Part shown: positions 36,901-44,097 of the stretch, piece by piece
How the letters are laid out: every line of letters starts with the position of its first letter
Numbering within the stretch: the stretch's first letter is position 1
Assembly: GCF_016806835.2 (NCBI RefSeq)
Contig: NZ_CP086111.1
Location: 1,595,001-1,659,000 of the forward strand
Direction of reading: 5' to 3'
From: Skermanella rosea
GTDB lineage: Bacteria > Pseudomonadota > Alphaproteobacteria > Azospirillales > Azospirillaceae
DNA: 64,000 nt
Notes under the pieces: generated by a model
The model's database searches: none
Told to the model about the DNA's origin: nothing
Seen by the model: only the letters and a program-made list of their open reading frames with translations
Translations under genes and position numbers: made by a program

Positions 36901-37743
36901 GTCGGATTGCGCCGCGGCGGCATCGGCCTGGTGGTCGCCGGAATAGCTCTCGTTCGGGTCGTAGGGCTCGCTGCGCTCCTCGCGCGGCAGGCTCGCCGGC
37001 TGGTACCGGGTCGGCTTGTCGTCGTCGGGACCGTCATCCTGCCCACCGGTGTCGTCGCCGGGCGTCCCGTCGGGGCTGGAGTCGCTCTCCGCCTGGAAAT
37101 CGGGCGCCGGCTCATCGGGCGCGAACCAGTCGTGGGGGATATCGTTCTCGGCGTGATGGACGGTGCCGGCATCGCCGGTGGTTCCGGCCTGCCGATCCTC
37201 GGCCGGTGCCGCGGCCCCTCGCTCCGAAGCGGCGGGGACGGTGGACTGGCTTTCATAGGGGGGCTGCTCGCCGGTCCCGGGAACCTCGCCGGACGGCCCG
37301 GCCGCCGGGATTTCAGAGGCGGGCTGGCCGGAGTCGCCGCCCGATTCGTCGCGACCTTCCCCGAACGACTCGGAGCGGCCCTGGCGTCGTGAGCCGCGGC
37401 CCGGCCGGGGATCTCCCATCTCGACGTCGGCGCCGATGGTGTCCTCGCGCTCTTCCAGGTCGCGTTCCTGGGCGAGCAGCGCTTCGCGGTCGGCGACCGG
37501 GATGCGGTAATAATCCGGGTGGATTTCGGAGAAGGCCAGGAAACCGTGACGGTTGCCGCCGTACTCGACGAAGGCGGCCTGGAGCGATGGCTCGACCCGC
37601 GTCACCTTGGCCAGGTATATGTTGCCTTTTAACTGCTTCTTGCTGGCGATTTCGAAATCGAGCTCGTCCAGCTTGTTACCATTGACCACGACCACCCGAG
37701 TCTCCTCGGAATGGGTCGCGTCAATCAACATGCGCTTTGCCAT
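33973..37743 (-). CDS. rne: Ribonuclease E with large acidic S1 insert
   Basis: Central endoribonuclease of mRNA decay and rRNA/tRNA processing, 1256 residues. The S1 domain begins at about 35 (GNIYLAKVTRVEPSLQAAFV) but is split by an acidic, low-complexity insert of about 290 residues (about 95-385), then resumes at IQEVIKRRQ. The RNase H-like and DNase I-like core has catalytic D606 (AIDVNSG) and D649 (VIDFIDME), 43 apart as in E. coli, and the zinc link C707PHC710. The C-terminal half (about 790-1256) is disordered: Arg-rich clusters, a Pro/Ala/Glu-rich tail and repeats, the likely degradosome scaffold. ATG 37743 follows GAGG. A long leader upstream suggests autoregulation. Confidence 0.95.
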   Translation of the reverse strand: MAKRMLIDATHSEETRVVVVNGNKLDELDFEIASKKQLKGNIYLAKVTRVEPSLQAAFVEYGGNRHGFLAFSEIHPDYYRIPVADREALLAQERDLEEREDTIGADVEMGDPRPGRGSRRQGRSESFGEGRDESGGDSGQPASEIPAAGPSGEVPGTGEQPPYESQSTVPAASERGAAAPAEDRQAGTTGDAGTVHHAENDIPHDWFAPDEPAPDFQAESDSSPDGTPGDDTGGQDDGPDDDKPTRYQPASLPREERSEPYDPNESYSGDHQADAAAAQSDEPGAVPSAGDVIRPGAEELPAPAAEFGAGAEAPVAEHPGAVESDDEDDRDDSRDADADEDEGDDAPRGRRDDRQGRRGRGDADEGPVDELVGDEAEDVQRRRPRPLRSYKIQEVIKRRQILLVQVVKEERGNKGAALTTYLSLPGRYCVLMPNTGRGGGISRKITNPQDRKRLKEMLSDLDIPEGMAVILRTAGMERTKPEIKRDLEYLLRLWDSIRDLTLQSSAPALIYEEANLIKRSIRDLYTNDIDEVHVEGEAGYRVARDFMHMLMPSHTRKVHCYRDETIPLFFRYQVESQIDAIHSPVCQLKSGGYIVINQTEALVAIDVNSGRSTRERNIEETAYKTNLEAADEVARQLRLRDLAGLIVIDFIDMEDARNNAAVERRIKEAMKNDRARIQLGRISPFGLLELSRQRLRPSLMETNFEKCPHCTGTGMVRSIESAALYVLRAIEEEGIRKRSSEITVHVATKIALYILNQKRDALADIERRYGFRVFLFGDDTLIPPEYRLERIKARQAGEETAPVISPERIYAETDRLLEREAEEDEAVEQVEAVETAEAQPAAAAAPQEQGEERGDRRRRRSRRRRRFDDRTEARTDDQGEEEREEAADEPVDETALDQQSEELDGDIDTGGDDDADDGEEGDESENGQADETDANGLRKKRRRGKRGGRRRGRGRAEGDFENGFTDDGDQQEGPETAPTDGQPAAPEPVAGQPPAEPQPEPAYAQAHAPAYVDDLGDPFGDIGAPHTPEPPPEPAPQPEPVAEQPRAEPERVPEPAAPEEIAPVTVGEPAVPAEIVAEQPEPAPVAEAPAAEVPATETPAAETPVAEEAPVAEAPAKPVRKRAPRKKKVAEPAADAAPAAAEETAAKAPAAKAPAEEAPAAEAPAKPVRKRAPRKKKVAEPEPVVEASPVEQVPEPVPEPLPQEPSAGDDLFMDVAPGPIEPAPQPAPETQPSPEAEPAAPEQPPRPARRGWWNRE
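34202..34398 (-). repeat. 50-nt direct repeat in the rne tail
   Basis: Two identical 50-nt copies (34202-34251 and 34349-34398), 147 nt apart, encode the same basic segment (KPVRKRAPRKKKVAEP). The 147-nt step is 49 codons, so the duplication keeps the frame. Perfect identity implies a recent duplication or ongoing gene conversion. The encoded peptides look like RNA-binding basic patches. Confidence 0.9.
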
Positions 37744-38204
37744 ATGTCTACCTCGTGACGCCGCCGGGCCCCCGCGCGACTTACGGGTGGCGGCGCGTCA
37801 TCGTCAAAGGCGAAGCGTTCGGCACGGTTCCCACCGGATCGTCTAACGGCGCTTTCCACAGCAGCCAGGACGGGCGGGGCACCGGACGCCGGGCTCACGG
37901 CCCGACGGGGCCGAAGCCAGCTTCAAGGTTTCTCCTCCACCGCAGGTTCCGTAAGCGCCACCCGGCCGGTGCGCTGCCTGAAAAAAAACCGATAAGCGGC
38001 AGCACGTTACCCGAAGGCGACGCCGCCTCTCCCAAGTGGGGATCGGCGGAATGCGGTATGTCGCACCCCTACCATAATGGGGGGCGCCGCATTCCTCAAT
38101 CACAGAATTGTCTTGTTGGAATGGTGACAGTGTGCGGCGGCTCAACCGGCGCGGCACACGGCGGCCCTCCGGGCGGCGACGTGGCGGGACTGAGGCGGTT
38201 TGTG
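37744..38204. other. Long rne-amiC divergent intergenic region
   Basis: About 460 nt with no convincing gene on either strand. On the minus strand it is the leader region of rne; a GAGG site precedes the rne ATG. It holds an A8 tract at 37981-37988 and a strong stem-loop at 38048-38095. The region is less GC-rich than its surroundings towards 38100-38250. RNase E leaders of this length are known to be autoregulatory in E. coli. Confidence 0.6.
38048..38095. repeat. Extended stem-loop upstream of rne
   Basis: GGAATGCGG (38048-38056) pairs with CCGCATTCC (38087-38095); inside, CGC (38062-38064) pairs with GCG (38084-38086) and CCCC (38066-38069) with GGGG (38079-38082), around a TACCATAAT loop. 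A 5-nt asymmetric bulge separates the outer and inner stems. It would form in the rne leader about 300 nt upstream of its start. Confidence 0.65.
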
Positions 38205-38214
38205 ATGATCATGC

Positions 38215-38244
38215 TTGAACACTTTGATTTTCTTAGGGTATATC
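38215..38244 (+). promoter_or_regulatory. Candidate amiC promoter
   Basis: TTGAAC (38215-38220), an 18-nt AT-rich spacer and TATATC (38239-38244) form a good sigma-70-like promoter. Transcription would begin near 38251. If true, the in-frame ATGs at 38205 and 38211 are upstream of the transcript and cannot be the amiC start. Confidence 0.5.
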
Positions 38245-38264
38245 TATGGCAAAATCGATCGTTC

Positions 38265-39680
38265 GTGCCCTTTCGGAGACCGACGCTGCGCGCGCTGTTC
38301 CTGATCCTCGCCGTCTTCTGGCTGGCCGCGGCGCACGCGGGGCAGGCGGCTGCGCGGCCCGCGGTGGTCGATGCGCGGCTCGGCGTCCATCCGGACAAGA
38401 CCCGATTCGTGATGGAGGTCACCGACCAGATCGATTTCAGGGTATTCACGCTGCCCGACCCCTACCGGGTCGTGGTCGATCTGCCCGACCTGGACTGGGA
38501 CGCCTCCGCCAACCGGGGCGGTGCCGCGGCCGGGCTGGTGCGCGGCTATCGTTACGCCTCCTTCCGTCCGGGCACCCTCCGGCTGGTGCTGGAGGTTGCC
38601 GGTCCGGTCCGCATCCGGGAAGCGTTCCTCATCCCGCCGCGCGACGGCAGGCAGCCCCGGTTCGTGCTCGACCTCGAGTCGGTGGGGCCCGGCACCTTCG
38701 CGGCGGAATTGAGCCGGGTTGTCGGAACGAGGGGGAGCGCCGACGGCGCGCCGCCGGCGCCGGCCTACACCGTCCCCCTGAGCACCGCCGCCGCCCGCTC
38801 GGTTCCACGGCTTCCGGACCTGCCGACCGACACGGTCGCCGTCACCATGTCCCCCACGGCCGCCGCGGTCGTCCCGCCGCAGATGCCGGCGGGCCTTCGG
38901 GAAGATGCTGGTGACGGGCCGGCGACCCTGGCCGCCCTGGGAGCCGTGCCGCTGCCGCCCCGCCGGCCAAGCCCACGGACCGACGCGCGGCGGGTCATCG
39001 CGCTGGACCCCGGCCATGGCGGCGTCGATCCCGGCGCCATCAGCGTCACCGGGGTCTACGAGAAGGACATCACGCTGGCGATGGCCCGGGTGGTGCGCGA
39101 CCAGCTCGTCGCCACCGGGCGGTACAGGGTCGTCCTGACCCGGGACAGCGACGTCTTCCTCCGCCTGCGCGACCGCGTGGCACTGGCGCGCGAGGCCGGC
39201 GCCGACCTGTTCATTTCCCTGCACGCGGACTCGATCGGCAGCAGCGACATGCGCGGCATGTCGATCTATTCGCTGTCGGACAAGGCGTCCGACCGCGAGG
39301 CCGACATGCTGGCGGCCCGCGAGAACAGGGCCGACGCCCTGGGCGGCGTCAACCTGACGGCGGAGAACGACGAGGTCGTGAGCATCCTGATCGACCTGGC
39401 CCAGCGCGACACGATGAACCAGTCCCGCCGGTTGGCCAACCTGCTGGTCGAGGAGGTCGGGCGGCATGCCAGGCTGGTGCCGCGCCCCCACCGCTCCGCC
39501 GGATTCGCGGTGCTGACGGCTCCGGACGTGCCTTCGGTGCTGATGGAACTGGGTTACCTGTCGAGCCCGCAGGACGCGAAACTGCTGGAGCAGGCGGAAC
39601 ACCGGGCGCGGATCGCGCGTTCGATCCAGCGGAGCATCGATGGGTATTTCGCCGCAAGGACCGGCGTAAGCCGGTCTTGA
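38265..39680 (+). CDS. amiC: N-acetylmuramoyl-L-alanine amidase (AmiC type)
   Basis: Periplasmic zinc amidase that cuts the stem peptide from glycan strands, chiefly at the septum. It has a signal peptide, an AMIN domain (about 40-145; septal or wall targeting), a Pro-rich linker, and an Amidase_3 domain (about 240-465) with zinc and catalytic residues in LDPGHGGVDPGA, EKDITLAMA, FISLHADS and VPSVLMELGYLS. I place the start at GTG 38265, giving a good signal peptide (RRPTLRALFLILAVFWLAA) downstream of a promoter, but no ribosome site is visible; ATG 38205/38211 are alternatives. mrcA follows 122 nt downstream. Confidence 0.9.
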   Translation: MPFRRPTLRALFLILAVFWLAAAHAGQAAARPAVVDARLGVHPDKTRFVMEVTDQIDFRVFTLPDPYRVVVDLPDLDWDASANRGGAAAGLVRGYRYASFRPGTLRLVLEVAGPVRIREAFLIPPRDGRQPRFVLDLESVGPGTFAAELSRVVGTRGSADGAPPAPAYTVPLSTAAARSVPRLPDLPTDTVAVTMSPTAAAVVPPQMPAGLREDAGDGPATLAALGAVPLPPRRPSPRTDARRVIALDPGHGGVDPGAISVTGVYEKDITLAMARVVRDQLVATGRYRVVLTRDSDVFLRLRDRVALAREAGADLFISLHADSIGSSDMRGMSIYSLSDKASDREADMLAARENRADALGGVNLTAENDEVVSILIDLAQRDTMNQSRRLANLLVEEVGRHARLVPRPHRSAGFAVLTAPDVPSVLMELGYLSSPQDAKLLEQAEHRARIARSIQRSIDGYFAARTGVSRS

Positions 39681-39802
39681 CCTCAACATAGCCGCATTCG
39701 ATCTGCTAGAGTGTGCGCCCGCAGGTTAGATCCTGACAGGCTGGTCCGTTCAGGCTGCGGCCGGACGGGCCGCGAGGCCTTTTCATCGTTCGTGGAATAC
39801 TA

Positions 39803-42298
39803 ATGCGTATCTTAGCCGGGATCCTGTCCGCCGTTCTCTTCCTCGTCGTGGTGGCTGCCGGCGGCGTGGTATTCGCAATCCACCATTACAGCCAGGGGCT
39901 GCCGGAATACAGCCAGCTGGCCGACTACCAGCCGCCGACCGTGACCCGCGTCCATGCCGGGGACGGGCGCCTGCTGGCCGAGTTCGCGACCGAGCGGCGC
40001 GTCTTCATCCCGATCGAGGCGATGCCGAAGCGCGTGATCCGCGGCTTCATTTCCGCCGAGGACCAGAACTTCTACAGCCACCGGGGCGTGGATTTCGGCG
40101 CGATCCTGCGGGCGATCGTCGTCAACGTGGAGAATGTCGCGAGCGGACGCCGGATGATCGGCGCCTCCGGCATCACCCAGCAGGTCGCCAAGAACTTCCT
40201 GCTGACCAACGAGGTGTCGTTCGAGCGCAAGATCAAGGAGGCCATACTGGCCTTCCGCATGGAGCAGGCCTTCACGAAGGACCGGATCCTGGAGCTGTAC
40301 CTGAACGAGATCTTCCTGGGGAACCGCTCCTACGGCGTAGCCGCCGCCGCGCTGAACTATTTCAACAAGCCCCTGGACGAACTGACGATCGCCGAGGCGG
40401 CCTATCTCGCGGCGCTGCCCAAGGCGCCGAACAACTATCATCCGGTCCGCCAGCACGACGCGGCCGTGGCGCGCCGCAACTGGGTGATCGGCCGGATGCA
40501 GGAGGACGGCGCGATCACCGCGGAGGAGGCCGCCCAGGCCAAGGCCGAGCCGCTGGAGGTGCGCCGGCGCGACGAGACCGAGTACGTCACCGCCGACTAT
40601 TTCGCGGAGGAAGTCCGCCGCCAGCTTCTCGCCCGCTTCGGGGAGCAGAAGCTCTACGAAGGCGGCTACTCCGTGCGGACGACCGTCGACCCCCAACTCC
40701 AGGACATCGCGACGCGCAGCCTGCGTGACGGCCTGATCGCGTACGATCGCCGCCACGGCTGGCGCGGCCCGGTCGGCAAGCTCGAGAGCTTCCAGAACTG
40801 GGCGAAGCAGCTTGCCGAGATGCCGGTGCCGGCCGGCGGCGAGATCTGGCAGATGGCCGCCGTGCTGGAGGTCGAGGCGGGCGAGGCGCAGATCGGCCTT
40901 GCGGACGGCGGACGGGGCCGCATCCCGCTGTCGGAGCTGAAATGGGCGCGCCGCTGGGTCGAGGGCGAAAGGACCGGCCCCGAGGTCAGGCAGGCCGGCG
41001 ACGTTCTGGCCCAGGGCGAGGTCATCCTGGTCGAGCCGGTCGCCAAGGACGCGAAGGGCAAGGACCTGCCCTCCGGCACGTACGGGCTCCGCCAGATCCC
41101 GGCGGTACAGGGGGGCTTGGTCGCGATGGACCCCCATACCGGCCGCGTGCTGGCCATGAGCGGCGGCTTCAGCTCCCGGATCAGCGTGTTCAACCGGGCC
41201 ACCCAGGCGCTGCGCCAGCCCGGCTCGTCGTTCAAGCCGTTCGTCTACATGGCGGCGCTGGACAACGGCTTCACGCCCTCGAGCCTCGTGATGGACGCGC
41301 CCTTCGCGATCCAGCCGGGTCCAGGACAGGCGCTGTGGCGGCCGCAGAACTATTCGGAAGACTTCCTCGGGCCGACCACGCTGCGGGTCGGCATGGAGAA
41401 GTCCCGCAACGTCATGACCGTACGTCTCGCCAACAGCATCGGCATGGACAGGGTCGCCGACTATGCCGAGCGGTTCGGCGTGGTCGACAAGCTTCCGCCC
41501 GTCCTGTCGATGTCGCTCGGGGCCGGCGAGACCACCGTGCTGAAGATGACCACCGCCTATTCCATGATCGTGAACGGCGGCAAGAAGGTGATCCCGGCCT
41601 TCATCGACCGTATCCAGGACCATACCGGCAAGGTGGTCTTCAAGCACGACATGCGGCCCTGCCCGAACTGCGGCGGCATCCAGTGGTCGCCCGACCTCGC
41701 GGTCCCGGACGTGCCCGACGCACGGGAGAGCGTGATCGACCCGCGGACGGCCTACCAGATGGTCTCCATCCTCGAAGGGGTCGTCCAGCGCGGCACCGCC
41801 AGGATGATCTCGTCGATCGGCAAGCCGCTCGCCGGCAAGACCGGCACCACCAACGACTCGCTGGATGCATGGTTCGTCGGTTTCTCCCCCGACCTGGCGG
41901 TCGGCCTCTATATCGGCTTCGACCAGCCCCGCTCGCTGGGCGCGAAGGAGACCGGCGGCTCGGTATCGGCTCCGGTCTTCAAGGATTTCATGGCCGATGC
42001 CCTGAAGGGCGAGCCGGCGACGCCGTTCCGCATGCCGCCCGGCATCCGGCTGGTCCGCGTCGACGCCGCGACCGGCCAACTTGCCGAGCCCGGCCAGCGC
42101 AACGCGATCTGGGAGGCCTTCAAGCCGGGGACCGAGCCCCGTCCCGGCGACTACGTCGTCCTGGACGGCAGCGAGATCGCGTCCGGCTCCGGTCCCGGTG
42201 GCGGCGCATTCCTCCCGCCGGGCAGCGTTCCGCCGCCGGGCCGTCCCCAAGGGCAGGAGCAGGCGCCTGTCTCGACGGGCACGGGCGGTCTCTATTGA
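39803..42298 (+). CDS. mrcA: Penicillin-binding protein 1A
   Basis: Bifunctional class A PBP of 831 residues that polymerises glycan and cross-links it, anchored in the inner membrane by one N-terminal helix (about 4-25). The GT51 domain has the catalytic Glu in SAEDQNFYSHRG, and GASGITQQVAKN and LNEIFLG motifs. An OB-like insert follows, then the transpeptidase with S-x-x-K in QPGSSFKPF, SRN in EKSRNVMT and KTGTT. The C-terminus is Pro/Gly-rich. It follows amiC and precedes prfB, a common alphaproteobacterial order. Confidence 0.96.
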   Translation: MRILAGILSAVLFLVVVAAGGVVFAIHHYSQGLPEYSQLADYQPPTVTRVHAGDGRLLAEFATERRVFIPIEAMPKRVIRGFISAEDQNFYSHRGVDFGAILRAIVVNVENVASGRRMIGASGITQQVAKNFLLTNEVSFERKIKEAILAFRMEQAFTKDRILELYLNEIFLGNRSYGVAAAALNYFNKPLDELTIAEAAYLAALPKAPNNYHPVRQHDAAVARRNWVIGRMQEDGAITAEEAAQAKAEPLEVRRRDETEYVTADYFAEEVRRQLLARFGEQKLYEGGYSVRTTVDPQLQDIATRSLRDGLIAYDRRHGWRGPVGKLESFQNWAKQLAEMPVPAGGEIWQMAAVLEVEAGEAQIGLADGGRGRIPLSELKWARRWVEGERTGPEVRQAGDVLAQGEVILVEPVAKDAKGKDLPSGTYGLRQIPAVQGGLVAMDPHTGRVLAMSGGFSSRISVFNRATQALRQPGSSFKPFVYMAALDNGFTPSSLVMDAPFAIQPGPGQALWRPQNYSEDFLGPTTLRVGMEKSRNVMTVRLANSIGMDRVADYAERFGVVDKLPPVLSMSLGAGETTVLKMTTAYSMIVNGGKKVIPAFIDRIQDHTGKVVFKHDMRPCPNCGGIQWSPDLAVPDVPDARESVIDPRTAYQMVSILEGVVQRGTARMISSIGKPLAGKTGTTNDSLDAWFVGFSPDLAVGLYIGFDQPRSLGAKETGGSVSAPVFKDFMADALKGEPATPFRMPPGIRLVRVDAATGQLAEPGQRNAIWEAFKPGTEPRPGDYVVLDGSEIASGSGPGGGAFLPPGSVPPPGRPQGQEQAPVSTGTGGLY

Positions 42299-42324
42299 CC
42301 CTTGGCGCGGAAGCCTCAAGGGTC
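42297..42324 (+). terminator. Possible hairpin terminator after mrcA
   Basis: GACCCTTG (42297-42304) pairs with CAAGGGTC (42317-42324), an 8-bp stem with a 12-nt loop beginning at the mrcA stop codon. No U-tract follows, so termination would be weak or Rho-dependent. Confidence 0.4.
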
Positions 42325-42378
42325 TAAGTAAGCGTCACTGAACAGAGATCTTGAACAATAGCGACGAGGAGGCCCGCC

Positions 42379-43504
42379 ATGCGAGCCGAGATCGAAGCGG
42401 CTGCCGAGGCGATCAGGGAATCGCTGGCGCTGCTGAGGAGGCATCTTTGACTGGGAAAATGCAGTCAGGCGCCTGGACGAACTGAACGCCATCTCCGAGG
42501 ATCCCAATCTCTGGAACGATGCCGACCGCGCGCAGAAGGTGATGCGCGAGCGGACCCAGCTCGACTCCGCGGTCAACGGCTATCGGGCATTGGAGCGCGA
42601 GCTGAACGACAGCATCGAGCTGATCGAGATGGGTGAGGCGGAAGAGGACCAGACCGTCGTCACCGACGCGGAGAACACCCTGCTGGCGCTCAAGGACAAA
42701 GCCGCCAAGCTGGAACTGGAAAGCCTCCTGTCCGGCGAGGCCGATGCCAACGACTGCTTCCTGGAAGTCAACGCCGGCGCTGGCGGAACCGAGGCCCAGG
42801 ACTGGGCCGAGATGCTCCTGCGCATGTATCTGCGCTGGGCGGAGCAGCACGGCTACAAGACCGAATGGTTGGAAGAGAGCGCCGGCGAAGAGGCGGGCAT
42901 CAAGTCCGCGACGGTGCAGATCAAGGGCCATAACGCCTATGGCTGGCTGAAGACGGAGGCCGGCGTCCATCGTCTGGTCCGGATCAGCCCCTATGACAGC
43001 CAGGCGCGCCGGCATACCAGCTTCGCCAGCGTCGCGGTCAGCCCGGTGATCGACGACAAGATCGACGTCGAGATCCTGGACAAGGACCTGCGCATCGACA
43101 CCTATCGGGCGTCGGGCGCCGGCGGCCAGCACATCAACAAGACCGACTCGGCGGTCCGCATCACGCACATCCCGACCAACATCGTCGTGCAGTGCCAGCA
43201 GGAACGGTCCCAGCACAAGAACCGTGCCAAGGCCTTCGACATGCTTCGGGCGCGCCTTTACGAGGCGGAACTGAAGAAGCGGGAGGATGCGGCCGCAGCG
43301 CTGGAGGCCACCAAGTCGGACATCGGCTGGGGGCACCAGATCCGCTCCTACGTGTTGCAGCCCTACCAGATGGTCAAGGACCTGCGGACCGGCGTGGAAA
43401 CCAGCCAGAGCGGCGCCGTGCTGGACGGGGACATCGACGAGTTCCTTGCCGCGGCCCTGGCCCAGCGCATCAAGGGGCAAGGCGACAGCGAAGCGGCGGA
43501 CTGA
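42379..43504 (+). CDS. prfB: Peptide chain release factor 2, programmed +1 frameshift
   Basis: RF2 recognises UGA and UAA and triggers peptide release. Translation starts at ATG 42379 (SD GAGGAGG 42366-42372), reads 23 codons to CTT (42445-42447), meets an in-frame TGA (42448-42450) and must shift +1 to continue at GAC 42449, giving join(42379..42447, 42449..43504) and 374 residues. The GGQ catalytic motif is present ([11 protein letters not shown]). The codon-recognition tripeptide is SPY in VRISPYDS, where E. coli has SPF. The frameshift makes RF2 autoregulate: scarce RF2 favours the shift. Confidence 0.97.
42436..42451 (+). promoter_or_regulatory. prfB +1 recoding site
   Basis: An internal SD-like AGGAGG (42436-42441) lies 3 nt before CTT-TGA-C (42445-42451). 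The order and spacing are the same as the E. coli prfB site, where the SD-anti-SD pairing and the slow UGA push the ribosome +1 on CUU. Confidence 0.93.
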
Positions 43505-43532
43505 GGACAGGGTGATCGAAAGAGGTGTGTGG

Positions 43533-44030
43533 ATGAAGGGTGCGGGATGGTGCGTCGGCGCGGCGATGCTGACGCTCTTGGCGGGCGGCCCGGCCTGGGC
43601 GGCCTGCCAGCCCGCCCCGACCGCGATGGTCGAGGGCATTCAGCGGGAGCTTGCCGTCAACGGGTTCGACCCGGGGGGCATCGACGGACGGTTCGGGCCG
43701 CGCACCGCGGAAGCGATCCGGCAGTACCAGCAGGCGGCTCGGCTGCCGGTGACCGGCTGCGCGAGCCAGGAGCTGCTGGACCATGTCAGCTTCCACCTGC
43801 CGAAGGTCTATTCGCGGAACCGGCCCGATACCCCGACCCCTGAGGTCGAGGTCCAGGAAGGCCTGACGATGCGGGGCTTCTATGTCGGGGCCGTGGACGG
43901 CAGGATCGGCGAACGGACCCGCGCCGCCATCCGCCGGTACCAGCAGGAGGCCAACCTGCCGGTCGACGGGCAGGTGACGCCGGCACTGGCGCAGCGCCTC
44001 CGCGAGGATACGGCCACCCGGGCGCGTTGA
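43533..44030 (+). CDS. Exported protein with two peptidoglycan-binding domains
   Basis: A 165-residue protein with a signal peptide (about 1-23, cleavage after PAWA) and two PG_binding_1 domains (about 30-85 and 100-155; each with GFDPGGIDGRFGPRT- or GFYVGAVDGRIGERT-type repeats). Two cysteines (in ACQ and TGCAS) could form a disulphide. It probably sticks to the wall in the periplasm; no catalytic domain is present. ATG 43533 follows GAGG (43522-43525); GTG 43512 in frame is possible. It lies 28 nt after prfB and has a strong terminator downstream. Confidence 0.82.
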   Translation: MKGAGWCVGAAMLTLLAGGPAWAACQPAPTAMVEGIQRELAVNGFDPGGIDGRFGPRTAEAIRQYQQAARLPVTGCASQELLDHVSFHLPKVYSRNRPDTPTPEVEVQEGLTMRGFYVGAVDGRIGERTRAAIRRYQQEANLPVDGQVTPALAQRLREDTATRAR

Positions 44031-44053
44031 CCCGAAGGCCGGCGGCTTTGGAT

Positions 44054-44097
44054 CGGGCCGGCGCTTCCCCGCGGGGAAGTGCCGGCCCGTTTCGTTT
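44054..44097 (+). terminator. Rho-independent terminator
   Basis: A 17-bp GC-rich stem (44054-44070 with 44073-44089, one G-U pair) and a 2-nt loop precede TTTCGTTT (44090-44097). It ends the amiC-to-43533 transcript on the plus strand and overlaps the end of the convergent YeeE-type gene. Confidence 0.9.

Noticed and set aside
33910-37392. Long plus-strand frame opposite rne
   Set aside because: It mirrors the low-complexity parts of rne; rne has all catalytic motifs.
37981-37988. A8/T8 tract as a terminator
   Set aside because: No stable GC hairpin sits directly before the T-run on the minus strand.
37843-38157. 104-codon minus-strand ORF in the rne-amiC gap
   Set aside because: No ribosome site, arginine-rich random-looking translation; more likely rne leader.
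39721-39732. GCAGGTTAGATC shared with 56103-56114
   Set aside because: Many 12-mer matches are expected by chance in 64 kb; the contexts are unrelated.
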